From: Apoderus coryli
Taxonomy: Eukaryota > Arthropoda > Insecta > Coleoptera > Attelabidae
DNA: 64,000 bases
Direction of reading: 5' to 3'
Assembly (NCBI GenBank): GCA_911728435.2
Contig: OU452198.1
Span: 36,609,902-36,673,901 of the forward strand
The stretch's first letter is position 1. Every line of letters begins with the position of its first letter. The translations under genes and the position numbers were made by a program. The notes below the pieces were generated by a model. That model saw only the letters and a program-made list of their open reading frames with translations. It had not been told where the DNA came from and did no database searches. Positions 1-11,646 of the stretch are shown piece after piece.

Positions 1-211
1 ATTAAAACTCGGGCAGCAAACAACAGATATTCCTGCCATTTTTCCTATTGTATTTTCGCTTGATGCGGTCTCTCCGCCTTAATATTATACGACACAAATC
101 AGTGGGACATTTCGTCAGTCTTCGACTTTAGTTTAATTAATAAAATTCAAAGTATGTTTTTAGATACCAATTAAGCATGTTGAAGAGATTGTTGAGTTTT
201 TCTTTGCTATT

Positions 212-1006
212 ATGCCTGGCAATAGAATTTTAGTGTTCAATAGAGCAAGAATAGTGGCTCTGTATGATGAAGGTTTGCCGAATCATCGAATCGCTGATAG
301 ATTACATATTCCACGCGCTTCAATTATCTGAATAGTGCGTTTGTACCAGGAAACTAACAGCGTTGACTTGAGACGTGGAACTGGTCATTCTAGGGTAACT
401 AAAATCGGTATGTAGCAGGCTATGTACGTCGGAATCGAACCATAACAGTCTCAGGTGTCCGAACTCATTTTAGAAGAACGTATGGTCAATTCATTTCCAG
501 TACCACAACACGGCGGAGACTTGCTGGAGCCAATTTGCGATCTAGGCGACCATTAAGAGTACCTATGCTTTTAACTCAGTGGCAACATTTTTTCCTGTTT
601 TCGGACGAAACCAGATTTGGTTTAATTAGTGATAGCTGGCGATACAAAGTTTGGACCAGGGCGACCTGAAAGACTAGCTTTTATCAGAGAAGTCATTCCA
701 TACGAAGGAGGAACAGTAATGTTTTGTTCGTATACGCAGCTTATTCGCATTCCAGACACTATGAGGGGGGATAGATATGTTCGAAACTTTATTGAACCCA
801 TTATTTATCCTCTCCGGCGAAATGAAATTGGAGCTTACTTAATTTTCATGTATGAAAATGCTAGGCTCCTTCGCACGAGAAGGGTACAAAATGCACTAGA
901 AATTCTGAATATCCAAAGATTACAGTGGACAGCCAATTCGCCAGACATGAGTCCTACATGTGGGATTTCGTTGGACGAGCAATTTGAAACAGACATAATC
1001 TGTTAA
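212..1006 (+). pseudogene. Tc1-like transposase, decayed
   Basis: A broken transposase of the Tc1/mariner superfamily, which would cut and paste its own element. From the ATG at 212 the translation shows a helix-turn-helix DNA-binding region (YDEGLPNHRIADRLHI, about residues 20-40), interrupted by TGA at 329-331. The first catalytic Asp lies in FSDETRF near 600, in a different frame from the open segment 629-1006. In that segment the second catalytic position reads FMYENAR, where the family normally has Asp-Asn, and the third region reads NSPDMSP followed by LDEQFE. A stop, at least one frameshift and a lost catalytic residue make it non-functional. I see no clear terminal inverted repeats. 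The family call is secure; the subfamily is not. Confidence 0.75.
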
Positions 1007-1364
1007 CACCTTACTACAGAACAGAGGAGGATACACCAAATGTGAATGCATTTTTGATTTCGCTCTGAAGTAGTTTTCTTCTAGATTTTAAATTTTGGTA
1101 CTCATTTTATTATACACTATTTTTCGCTTGTATTTTTTACAAGTATAGTTAAAATTTAATTCAGCCAATTTGCAGTGGATACATCACCAAATGAGAAAGA
1201 AAATACCAAAAATAATTAATTCAATGTACTATGTATGTTTTAAAGTTTTTATTTTAAATTAACATTTAACTTAATTTGAAGAAAATAATGTGCGTATAGC
1301 TGTTTAAATCATAAAAAAAAACATACAACCCTCACATTTATGTAATTAAATAAGGTTCCTTAAG

Positions 1365-1397
1365 CCACTGATGATGGACGTATGATCCAAAACATCT
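1365..1397 (+). ncRNA. degenerate hammerhead-like motif
   Basis: CTGATGA at 1368-1374, an extra T, then GGA (1376-1378) facing TCC (1386-1388) as a short stem, followed by AAAAC where other copies in this window have GAAAC. The key G is substituted, so this looks like a decayed relative of the better copies near 15.9, 32.8, 38.7 and 51.9 kb. Confidence 0.25.
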
Positions 1398-1657
1398 CTG
1401 AACAGCTTGATCGGTGTATTTTGGGGAATTTTTAGTTTAATCGTCTCATTTTGTGTACCGCTTAATATTATGTTTATGGTAATTTTTTTGTGATTTTATT
1501 ATCTTCTTCATCTATGTTAAAGTATTATTTGACATTGTTATTATGTTATATTAAAATGTTGTTTTTTTTGGCTATTATGCTCATATTTTTGTATATATGT
1601 TTAATATTTAATTTTATATGAAGATATTTTTTTCTGTAATTAGTTTCAATAAATGCT

Positions 1658-1672
1658 ATTATTATTATTATT
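1658..1672 (+). repeat. (ATT)n microsatellite
   Basis: Five ATT units directly after CAATAAATGCT. This resembles the simple-repeat 3' tail of a non-LTR retrotransposon, but no matching coding end is visible upstream. Confidence 0.6.
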
Positions 1673-3696
1673 TGTGAATAAATAAATAATTTAAATAATT
1701 TTGTTTTTTTCTTCCACAGAAATAATGTTTAGCTGATCATGGGGATGAAATATAATTAATTCATCATCACTAATTCTCAGCATTAACAAACTTTCTATGA
1801 TTATGTTTCATTTGAACAAATAGAGAAGAAAATATTCTTAAGTACAAGAATATTAAACGTGAAATCTCCCTAAGGACAAGAGGAAAGATCCGTATATGCC
1901 ATATTTAAATGACATCATAACCGGTTTTGATAAGATAAGAGACACACACCCAAACACAGTCTTAGAGGGTGGAACATTGTTAACTTTTATGAGCTATTTT
2001 AAGATCTAAATGTGACCCTGGGCTTAGCTCCACTTCCTTCTTAATAAACGTATAAAAATGTTAATGAGGATCTGCAATGTTGACAAATTTTTGAGTGAAT
2101 GTTAATTTAAAAAACAACTGGTATCTTATTGCCTTAAAATAAGATAAAAATAATTATATGCTTTATTTTTATAATATATTTTAATATTGTAAGTTTCTAA
2201 TCGAACAATTACATACAATCTACTAAACTTTACTTCCTATTAAAGTTTAAGTATAAACTTTTAGAATACAAATTACAAAAACTTCCTTTCACGTTTTTTT
2301 TAAGAAGGTTTTTGGGATGACGTTGATTTGCTATGTGTATAGTTATATATTAGTTTGTTGTTATTGTAAGTTTGGCAACAGTGGTGAATGAAAGAAACTA
2401 GTAGAAAATACGAGACACTTTATATCTTCTTTAATGCGCTCTTTTAAGGTTTTCATGAGAGTTTTCATTGCATATTGCTCCGCTATTACTAATAGTGTAT
2501 GTGTGTTATATCTATATGCCCGTGGCTGGTTTTATTTTCTCATGTGGTTATCAAATGGGAAAACACACTTTAGATTTTAATAGCACTCTTACACTGGTCT
2601 GGAACTCTTATGCAAAACAACAAACAATTGTGAAATTTTACAATTTTCGTTATATGCGAGAATTTTGTATTTTTAAAAATCCAAACTGATTGTTCTTCGG
2701 ATAATACAAAGGCGGTTTGGTAAGTAAGACCATGGTGATCTCGTAAAGTCTCGGGCTCGGTTATTCTAAACAACCACCGAATAGACACTCAAAAGATATA
2801 GTAGAACACTGTTTTATTGTGCGGTTTTGATTCAAAACTTTTTAGCTAAGGTAGAGTGACATGAACTTAAAGAACACATAGAAATTGATGGGTTTATGTG
2901 ATATATTGTTTCCAATTAACAAGCCAAAGGCTTTTTTTAGTGCCCCTTAAAACTTACCTAGTCGTCGAACATATTCTATAGAATTTGACTTTGCATTAGA
3001 AAAAAAAAAGACAAATAAGTAGTATGGTGCATATACTAAATACCTAATACTTGATTCCTATTCACATCCTGAAGCAACCACAGAAGTGCAAAGGTTCGGG
3101 AAACTCCCGAACAAAGTATTTTTATAAATTTTAACGTATTTGTTTTTGATTGACTTTACAATTGCCCAAGAACTGGACGACATCGTCATCAATATTACTG
3201 GGTTTGTTTTTTTTTTACTAATTTTTGTAAAGACAAGGCTTTGGCTTTTTTCTATGTTAGATTTAGATAGATGTTAGATTGAACAAGTCACAAACCCCTC
3301 GCTCTCTTCACTTATGTTGGTTTTTGTATATATTTATGAAGTTTTGCTCCCAAACCCCCAAAAATAGTTTGTAGTACTGTTAGTTTTATATGGTAAAATT
3401 ATATTACTAGTTTTATAGTGTAAAAAGTTGGTAATAGACCAGTGTCGATAATTTTAAAAATGGTAAAAAGTGAAAAAAAATTATAGTAGGATGAAACCCA
3501 TTGGAAAAGGTAGAGAATATAACAAAAATGAAAGGAGGTTTTTAAGGGTAAAAAACGGTTAATCTCGATTTCCGGAAAAACTGCAAGTCCTATGAAAAAA
3601 AGTTAAAAAGCAAAGGTGTAGGTAATAAAAAGATCTACAACTTTTGTATGGACACTTTTTTCACATAACCTCAAAATTTATGTGAAAAATTCGAAC

Positions 3697-4696
3697 AACC
3701 GAGTTTTTGGTTTTTTATTTTTATCTTTTGCAAAAAAAAAATATTTTTTCACGAAATTTTGTATGTCCCAAACACACAGTAATTTTTTTGATTTAAAATA
3801 TGCATTTTTTCACCTTATTTTGACTTAATATCGAAAAAGCACCCTAATTTTCAATCGAAAATTCTCACGTCAAAATATCTGCTTTTTTAAAAAAGTTGGT
3901 GTGTTTTTTGTTCGTTGAAATCACTACTTTCTGATGACATAAAAAAAATATACACTACTATGGTTAATAATAATGTTCGTAGAATGGATAAAAAAATGGC
4001 CACAATGTCTTATTGTATCATCACATCTGTAAGGCCACGTTCTTTATTATCTCCGATTTTACTTGGTTTGTCGTCGATGATTCACAAAAAATATGCCTCT
4101 AAAGGATTAATCGACTCACTATCTAATTTAGGTTTGTGTTCCTCATATAAAGAAACTTTGCGCTTTGAAGCATCAATTATCAAGGACCCTGCTAATCACA
4201 CATTTTCTCCAGATTCATACGTTCAATTTATTTATGACATGTACGATTGATGGCAAGAATACTTTCCATGCAATGGGTGGAATAATGGTTGTCACTCCGG
4301 CGTCTAGTGTTACTTCAAAGAAAACCATCTCTAGATTAAAAAAGATTCCATCTTCTGAAGAGATAGGCGAAATTCGATTTGTGAAATTGAAACGTTTTGA
4401 AAACAAAAATTTACCACAGTAGTGTATTTTTTTATACCATCAGAAAATAGAGATTTGAGCGAACAAAAAACACACCAACTTTTTTAAAAAAGCAGATATT
4501 TTGACGTGAGAATTTTCGATTGAAAATTAGGGTGCGTTTTCGATATTAAGTCAAAATAAAGTGAAAAAATTAATATTTTAAATCAAAAAAATTACTATAT
4601 TATGTTTGGGCCATACAAAGGTAAGTTTTCACCAAATTTCGTGAAAAAATGGTTTTTTTTTGCAAAAGATAAAAATAAAAAACCAAATACTCGGTT
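3697..4696. mobile_element. 1 kb element with long terminal inverted repeats
   Basis: Two arms, 3697-3914 and 4460-4696, are close inverted copies of each other. Both run from AACCGAG at the outer edge through a poly-purine/pyrimidine tract and end inward at TTTTTTGTTCG. They enclose about 545 bp with a broken reading frame. The layout is that of a DNA transposon with inverted ends over 200 bp long. No obvious target-site duplication is seen, and the superfamily cannot be assigned by eye. Confidence 0.75.
3915..4422 (+). pseudogene. orphan protein fragment with TFHAMGG motif
   Basis: Two overlapping frames, 3915-4250 and 4165-4422, read as one protein split by a frameshift near 4230. The first part includes SLLSPILLGLS and LIDSLSNLGLCSSY; the second continues with KNTFHAMGGIMVVTP and ends KRFENKNLPQ before a stop. 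I believe similar text occurs in uncharacterised arthropod proteins, but I cannot assign a function. It fills the centre of the long-inverted-repeat element, so it is probably a remnant of that element's own protein or a captured cargo gene. The absence of catalytic signatures leaves the role open. Confidence 0.5.
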
Positions 4697-4909
4697 ATTA
4701 TAAAATACCTAACATCCAACTCAAGTGCTCTGCAATGACGAGATGATTAACAACTTCCAAAGTTCATCAATCTACAAATTTCGTTTCAGATTTTATTTGA
4801 TCAATTTCCGTGTTTGTATTTTTTTGAGTACGCGTATATATATTTTAGTACTTCTTTCGAATCACGAATCAGTAGAGCTATTATAACAAGACTGTAGGGA
4901 TATGGAAAA

Positions 4910-4937
4910 TAATCGATTTTAATATTAATCGATTATG
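4910..4937. repeat. short ATCGAT-rich palindrome
   Basis: AATCGATT and ATTAATCGATTA flank a TTTAATAT core. The ends of the hAT element at 22543-23393 have similar ATCGAT palindromes, so this may be a fragment of a related element end. Confidence 0.3.
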
Positions 4938-5136
4938 TTTGCCCTAATAGTGGCATGACCGTTATAAGTCTTAATATTTCGTCAAAAATTTGTTTATTTT
5001 GTTTTTTCTAAACTTTACTAAATCACTAAATCTAACTATCTTTTAGATTAAAATACGAACATTAAAATAAACAATAATAACTCACGTCTTTAATGGTAGC
5101 CCTGCTCCCGTCAACTGCCATCTATCGGTAAACTAC

Positions 5137-5322
5137 TGTAAAATTAAAAGAAAAACAATTACCGAAACCAAGGAGAGACTGGATAAATACTATAGGGACT
5201 CTGCACCGTCAACTTCAATGGTTAAAAAGTTGCTAACTGAGTCCCGTTGTGGCCGGACATCGGAACGTTTAGGTCGCTCAAAGGAAGTCTTTATTCTTAA
5301 AAACAAATGGTGTACATAACAA
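5137..5322 (+). pseudogene. mariner-class transposase N-terminal fragment
   Basis: The frame starting near 5137 and ending at a stop near 5322 reads ...KERLDKYYRDSAPSTSMVKK...RCGRTS...LGRSKEV. This matches the N-terminal helix-turn-helix and linker region of mariner-like transposases, where YYGDSAPS and GRTS followed by a GRPKEV-like phrase are typical. No catalytic domain follows, and the sequence becomes anonymous after the stop. It is a truncated relic. Confidence 0.6.
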
Positions 5323-5655
5323 TTATTTGTCATTTTCTGCAAAAACGCGAATATTTAGGTATATATTATATAGAATTCCCTAATTTGCCATTGCCTGATG
5401 AGTTAAGATATACCTATAACGTTTCAATAAATTAATGAAGTTAGAGCCATTTAATATTATTATATCATTAGTCTCGCTCAAAACACCCTGTATAAGATGA
5501 CATGTTTATTAAATGTGAAATAAAACCAGACCTATATGATTACACTTGACTACTGCAAATTCCGCATAGACAAAATTCAAATGGTTTAAAAAATGTGTAA
5601 GGGTTAATCTTTATTAAAAGAGAGATTTATTTTGTTCGGCGGAGAATCCAAATAT

Positions 5656-6200
5656 TCAATAACATACAGGGCGTTCTATATATAAAAACACAACTTTGTT
5701 ATTTCTGGCAATGATTTTAAAATTTGCCGTAATATACAATAATAATTTTTGTTTAAAGTCACGTATTTTGGTCACAACATTCCGTGGTGTATAATGTATA
5801 GCGTGAACAACCCTGTATAATAAATTGTTTATAAAATACGAGGAGTTGGCGCTTTGTTTAATATTCACTCCACGCTAAAAAGAGTTTGGTTAATTTAACA
5901 AAAATATTGTTAATCCAACAAAAGCATTTGTTTCTATATCCACGATTGAATATCTGTTTGCACTAACAAAATCATTTAGTTAGATGCCAACTGAGTCCTA
6001 ATTACCATAAATAAAGCTAGGGTTGAGAGAAATAAATATTTGGTGAATTCAACAAAATATTTTTTGAAGGCAACTTACATCTGCATTAACTTGTTTAATA
6101 AGCTACTTAATATAACAAAAATATTTTGTTAAATCAAAGTAACCAATATTTCTCTTAATTAATATATTCTGTTAGGATAAACACTATACTGACGTTGATT
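5656..6200. repeat. AT-rich repeat cluster with AACAAAATATTTTGTT motif
   Basis: From about 5875 to 6180 the half-palindrome AACAAAAATATT or ACAAAATATTTT is repeated several times at irregular spacing. A CAGGGCGTTC end motif lies at about 5667. No coding sequence is seen. The layout resembles the reiterated-motif miniature elements at 56.3-57.0 kb and 62.5-62.9 kb. Confidence 0.4.
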
Positions 6201-9200
6201 TGAAAATCCGTTTTTTTTATTCTAATACAATTTATGTTTAATCAAAATAAGTATTTTTAGTATATTTGATTCTAGATTTACTTACTTGAATTTACACACT
6301 TTATCACTCTAACTAAATAATCACTTTTTTTTTTCGTATTTAAAGTTTGAAATAAGAATCCAATATTTATTAGACAAAAACATTTATTTGTACTTTGGCT
6401 TTATTCTCTAACAATAAAATTAAAAGTAAAAAAAAAAATTTAAGACATTGTAGGATTTAAAAAAACTAACGAAATAGACATTTAGCTTAATCAAATGTGC
6501 ATAAAATGAGAACAAACTTAAAATCAGAAGAAAATTAGATAATTCTATAAACTAAACATAAGTAGTATATTAAAAAACTCAAAATTAATACACAAATTTC
6601 ATAAGTAGAAACAAAGTCTAAATATTTGTTAAATAGCACTATTGCCCTAACCTAAAAAATGTGGGTAAAGAAAATTACTAAATTATTTACCTGAATTATA
6701 ACTGTAAGGTACTTAATTATTTTAGTATATTAAAAACACCCCACAACCAATCCATAAATTTCGCACGACTCTCGTGTTGAAAAGTTGAAAACCTCGAGTG
6801 CTTATTTTGGCCACTTTTCACTCTTCTCAAACTGTAAATCAATCTATAACAAAAATGCTCAATGTAGGGAAATAGTAAAAACATATTAACTGTTTGCAAA
6901 AAAATACATGGAGCACACTTATTAGAATTTTAAAAGTCTTGATGAAAGAAACTGGTATATTTTATTAAAAGCGTTATCGATTTTATCAAAATTGGGAGAA
7001 TTAGGTAGGTATACCTACTAATGTTTACCAAACTAGTTTTCAGTGGCTAGCGGTACATCAAAATTGTTCTACTACCTACCTAATTACCTATATAATAATA
7101 AATATATTATATTTTATTTTATTATTTATTATTATTATAATATTTATTGTTGTTACTACATATTACGTATAATAATTAATAACATAAACAAAATGGTACT
7201 TACCAACTCAACAATATTCATAGATATCAATAACTGACACAACAAACAAACACCCATCAGTTCTTGGTAATTTATAATTATAATAGTAACTAAAACCACA
7301 GTTTTTACCGCTAAAACTAACTCTAACTTAAATAAAATGCAAGGACAGAAGCAAATGCAACAAAAAGCGTCCAAACATCACTGCCATAGAATGATATTGG
7401 AAATCCCCGCTTTCAAGGTTGCTGTCGGCTTTTGGGTTTTGAGACAATCAAAAATCAAAGCTACTTACAACCAAAACACAGCCAGCAGATGTTGTTGCCA
7501 GAGATTCCAGCAATTGCCATTCATAGGAAATAAATAATGTTGAAGTTTTAGGGAAATTAAAGTACCTAATCTAAAATATCAATAATATCTAAATATCTCA
7601 GATCGTACATTTACATTTTGACAATAAATTTAAGTACAAGGAGATGTCTATTATAAGTATAGGGAGATACCGGTAAACCAAACTTAACGAATTAAGTAAT
7701 ATTAATATAATATTTATTGGCAAATGATTGTGTAAAGATTTATATTTTATTATATGCATTTATAGTGTAGCAGTAAAATACACAGGAATATAACTAGGTG
7801 TCTATCATATTGCTATTTTGCAGATTAGGTAGCTAGACCCTATAGGAAGTGACAACACTCAGCGTAATTACCTTGCAGGTACGACAAAATATTTATTTGC
7901 CGGAAAAATCTGATTTCTTGACAAGTTTATAATTTTACAAATATATATTTTGTCAAATAAACAAAAATGATATTATTCAGATGATTAGTTTCTATTAATT
8001 TTAACCCAGATCTTTGTTTAATTTAACTAAATATCTCTTGTTTATTTCAATTCATTAAAATGACTAATGTAAGTAGGTACATATATCTTATTTTTAACAG
8101 AAAAATTACTTCAATCTGCAAAATAAAGGACAAAATATTTTGCTTGAAATAAAAAGGCCTGTTTATTACTTTAAAATCCATATTGCTATTACAAGTATAT
8201 GTAGTGTTACCTGAAACAAAATTTTGGAAATAAATATATTCTGTAAATTTAACCAAACAGTTTTTAGTGTGTCCAGACTGAGTATGAGTACCTATGAACT
8301 ATTTTTTCAAAGTAATGTATACTTAGGTAACTTTGAATTCGCTAAAGTTATTTCTGGTGCCATTAACATTCCAAAACACCAAGGTGACCTAGTTAAATCT
8401 CTTTTAAAATAAAATACCACCTAAAATAACTATTCACCAAATTTTTATTTTTTCAACCGCTAAAAGATACTCAATCAATCAAATAATCGTAAATCCTCAT
8501 TTGTCTGAAAACAAAACATTTTCCCAAACATGATAGGTATTCCAAATAAAGGGACCTCAAAAATTTGTTGATTTTCACGCGATTGCAATATTTCTCTTTC
8601 ACAATACGTATGAAATACTTACATAAATAAAACTGAATTTGAAAAACATCACTTTAAAATGGCACTTTCGTTAAGCCCCGGTGCATTCAAAAATAAAGTT
8701 AGGTCATCAAAAGTATTAAATTTATAATCTTAACCTTGTGCAGCATATGTGCGATGCCTTTTGTTAATTTAGCCGCTAATCTGAAATGAAAACGATATGT
8801 TTCAACCTTTTTTGTTGACACCTTGTGGAATTTGCAAAACTTTCCAATCATAATACTCTCAACCATAATATGATTCCAGTATAGAATCCCCAACTTTAGC
8901 TATCTGACCAATATCACGATTCATATACCGCAAATTTTTCGCATCTCAGTTTCTCAATAAATATATCTATAGAAAATAATGTTCCCAGCTGAAAATGTCA
9001 AACTAATCTCATAGCATAAATCCCACCCTCTGCTATATGTAAAATAAAAATATACTTTTTCTTTTTGGTTGCAGAGAAACTCCTCCAATACTACACTCCA
9101 GCAACGCTTCAATAAAAAAATAAATAAAAACTATACGCCAAAATGCGACAGCGACGTATGCTATAATAAAACCTTATGAAAGAATAAGACAGAAAATACA

Positions 9201-11040
9201 CTCCAAAGCAATTGGAATTTTCTATACGTTTATAGCAAAAAGAATAACCGAATACGTTGGATAACCAAGAGAGAGCACCATACATCAATTACCTAGCAGA
9301 AGAGAGACAACCGTAAAAAAGAATGGTAAAAGAGTAGGCTGGGGAAAATTCTGAAACTTCATTCGCCAGGGGACATAATAACCACTTCTTTTATTCGTTG
9401 GCAATTCGAATCGCGCCCCACCACAGTCAGAGGGGTATTTTTTACGAAACACCACCCTTTTTGGGAAGCCGTATTGTTGGAAAGAGATGGTAAATGTGAA
9501 AATAGAGAGGGGTAATCAGTGTAACTGGTTTAAAAAGTTTTGCTACAAGATTCTTACATTTATTTTGTATACGAAGCGGTAAATGAAGGAAGACCAGATG
9601 ATAGGGGTGGTTATAAGAAAAAGTATAAGAAATAAGGGGATTTAGTGGTGGGGGATAGGGGTATTGAATAAAAAGTTTTGTGTTTGCAAGTATAGGGGAA
9701 ATTGGTAAGTAGGGGACAGGGTGGACGGCTTCTTTATTGATTTTCAAATTATGTTTGAGTTGTTATCTTAGGAGGAAACTTTGAATTGTGTAATTGGAAT
9801 ATCAACAGAACGAAATTGGTGGTGGAATTTCTCTATCAATATTCTTTGGCTCACATTCATATTTTAAATTTTTATATGCATATTATTGTTCTGACAACCA
9901 TACAATAGATTGAGCTATAGAAAAAGTTGAAAATTATACAAGAGTTATTATATAATATTTCAAATAATAACTTACGTGCGTTACCCTTCAGTATTTCAGA
10001 CACGTAAAGTCGTCACCAAAAAAAAACTGGTATAGTCTATCCAAAGTCAATGTAAAATTTAACGATGCTACCGGGGCTATCCGTTCCCATGCCTCTTTAC
10101 ATTATAAAAGAGCATTGAATGCAGCGTTTTTTGATACATTTCTACCTCGTATATAAGACGTATCATAAATCATGCCTGCCATGGGGATATAAAAGAATAC
10201 CGACAGTAATAAAAATAACTACAGTAACTGGAAAAAGTATGGGGCTAATGATTAATAATAAAAAAGAAGATTAGAGTATGCAAATAAATATATGAATAAA
10301 ACAAATAATTTTTGGCAACTTGTTATTTTCTCAGGTTAATTCGGATGGACATCATATGGTATGGCGAAGACTTAATGTAAAACACGGTGGCAGAATATTG
10401 TTACCATGATCTGTTCAATAGTTTTTCTTAGATTAATAAAATGAAAGAAGATCTATCAAATTACATAATAATTTTTAATAAAACCTCGAGTGGATGAAAC
10501 TTTTTGCAGTCACTGTATTAGACACGGCCGGTATACGCCACTCTGTACGACACGACCGGAACACGTTGGGACTTAAATCATCAAGATTTACATGTGCAAA
10601 GCCAGGGTCTTCTTTTAAATATTTATCTATGACATGTAACCTAAAAGTGACACATTTAAAAATAACTTTTATTGACAGACTTAACGAAAAATTATGCTAC
10701 ATTTTAATGTTATAAGATGACCTTGAATATCCTAGTTTTTTTTAATATTTGATTCACAGTTAAGTGGATTTACAGCTATTGATAATTTTGACAGTTTTTT
10801 TTTTTTTATCAAATGATATACGTGATAATGTCACAGTTTAATATACAGTTACTTCACTTCGTGTCGGAACCTTTTATCTCTCTGTCTTCAAAGCAATTCG
10901 CCACTACTATAGTTATAGTATAGTTTCTTATAGTATATATAGATATAGTATAACATAGTAGCGGGCCCGAATGCGGCTGGGATTGCGACGAGTCGATGCC
11001 GTTTTTAGCATCTACTGACCCTTCTTATCTATAGTTATTA
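6200..11040. other. anonymous AT-rich DNA
   Basis: No protein family is recognisable on either strand. Low-complexity AT tracts occur at 7075-7190. Small open frames at 7337-7537, 8224-8412, the reverse strand 9442-9747 and 10494-10715 have no motif, repeat or codon signal I can defend. A TATAG-rich tract sits at 10905-10965. Confidence 0.5.
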
Positions 11041-11045
11041 TTCTA

Positions 11046-11368
11046 TGATAATGTTACTTCAATCCAGCTGATCTGAGTTGCAGAAGGAGAACGCCTTATT
11101 TTAACACACAATTTGTACAACTATGATTCACATTGTTAGAATAGTAAAATGATGTAGGAGATCATGTTACTTTACTACAGCTGATCTGTGTTGCAGAAGG
11201 ACAAAGCCTTATATCAACACACAATTTGTACAACTATCTTTCACATTCTTAGAATAATATGATTTAGGTTATCATGTTACTTCAGTCCAGTTGATCTGAT
11301 AGTTGCAGAAGCACAACGCCTTAGATTAACACACAATTTGTACAACTGCTATTATTCACATTGTTAGA
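11046..11368. repeat. tandem repeat, three units of about 112 bp
   Basis: Three diverged head-to-tail units begin with ATGTTACTT at 11051, 11164 and 11274 (periods 113 and 110). Each contains GCTGATCTG or a close variant, TTGCAGAAGGA or GTTGCAGAAGCA, AACACACAATTTGTACAAC and CACATTGTTAGAA. They fit a small satellite or the internal repeat of a miniature element. No coding frame persists across units. Confidence 0.85.
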
Positions 11369-11410
11369 AAAACGTGACAGAGATTGTTGATATAACATAA
11401 AAACAAAGTT

Positions 11411-11646
11411 GGGTCCAAAATAGATCCCTGGGGCAGTCCAGAACGCATTGAAAGTGTTTCGCTAAACTCTCGCTCGTATCGAACCTGCTGCACTTTTATT
11501 CCGGGCAGCTACCTGAGATACCATTCCCCGTAGACGGCGCTGATGTCTAAATTTTGTCAACCATTCTAGAGTGTGAGATGGTGTCGAAGGAAAATGTCGA
11601 TAAAAACTGAAGAAACAAAGCAATTCCGATCAAGAGCCTTGTTTAT
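11411..11646 (-). pseudogene. non-LTR reverse transcriptase fragment
   Basis: The reverse strand reads INKALDRNCFVSSVFIDI, then after a frameshift YGEWYLR-stop-LPGIKVQQVRYERE and FSETLSMRSGLPQGSILDP. GLPQGSIL is the conserved (G/V)PQGSxLGP block of non-LTR reverse transcriptases, and FIDI fits the preceding FIDLSKAFD region. The catalytic YADD block that should follow is absent, so the copy is truncated at its 3' side as well as frameshifted. A Jockey-like or related clade is likely. Confidence 0.65.

Larger units (their letters stand above)
1007..3690. other. AT-rich non-coding stretch
   Basis: No coding sequence is supported. It holds a degenerate hammerhead-like motif (1365-1397), a short ATT repeat (1658-1672) after AATAAATG that resembles a retroelement 3' tail, and long A/T runs. 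Short open frames at 2468-2689 and on the opposite strand show no family motif. Confidence 0.6.

Noticed and set aside
4363..4390. CTGAAGAGATAGGCGAAATTC, a possible hammerhead core
   Set aside because: It lies within the coding text of the orphan protein fragment and forms no convincing stem II.
7043..7237. 64-codon Tyr/Asn/Ile frame
   Set aside because: It is a translation of an AT microsatellite-like tract.
9442..9747. 101-codon reverse-strand Pro/Tyr-rich frame
   Set aside because: The composition reflects a purine-rich strand (GGGG and AAG tracts); no domain, and not long enough to stand alone.
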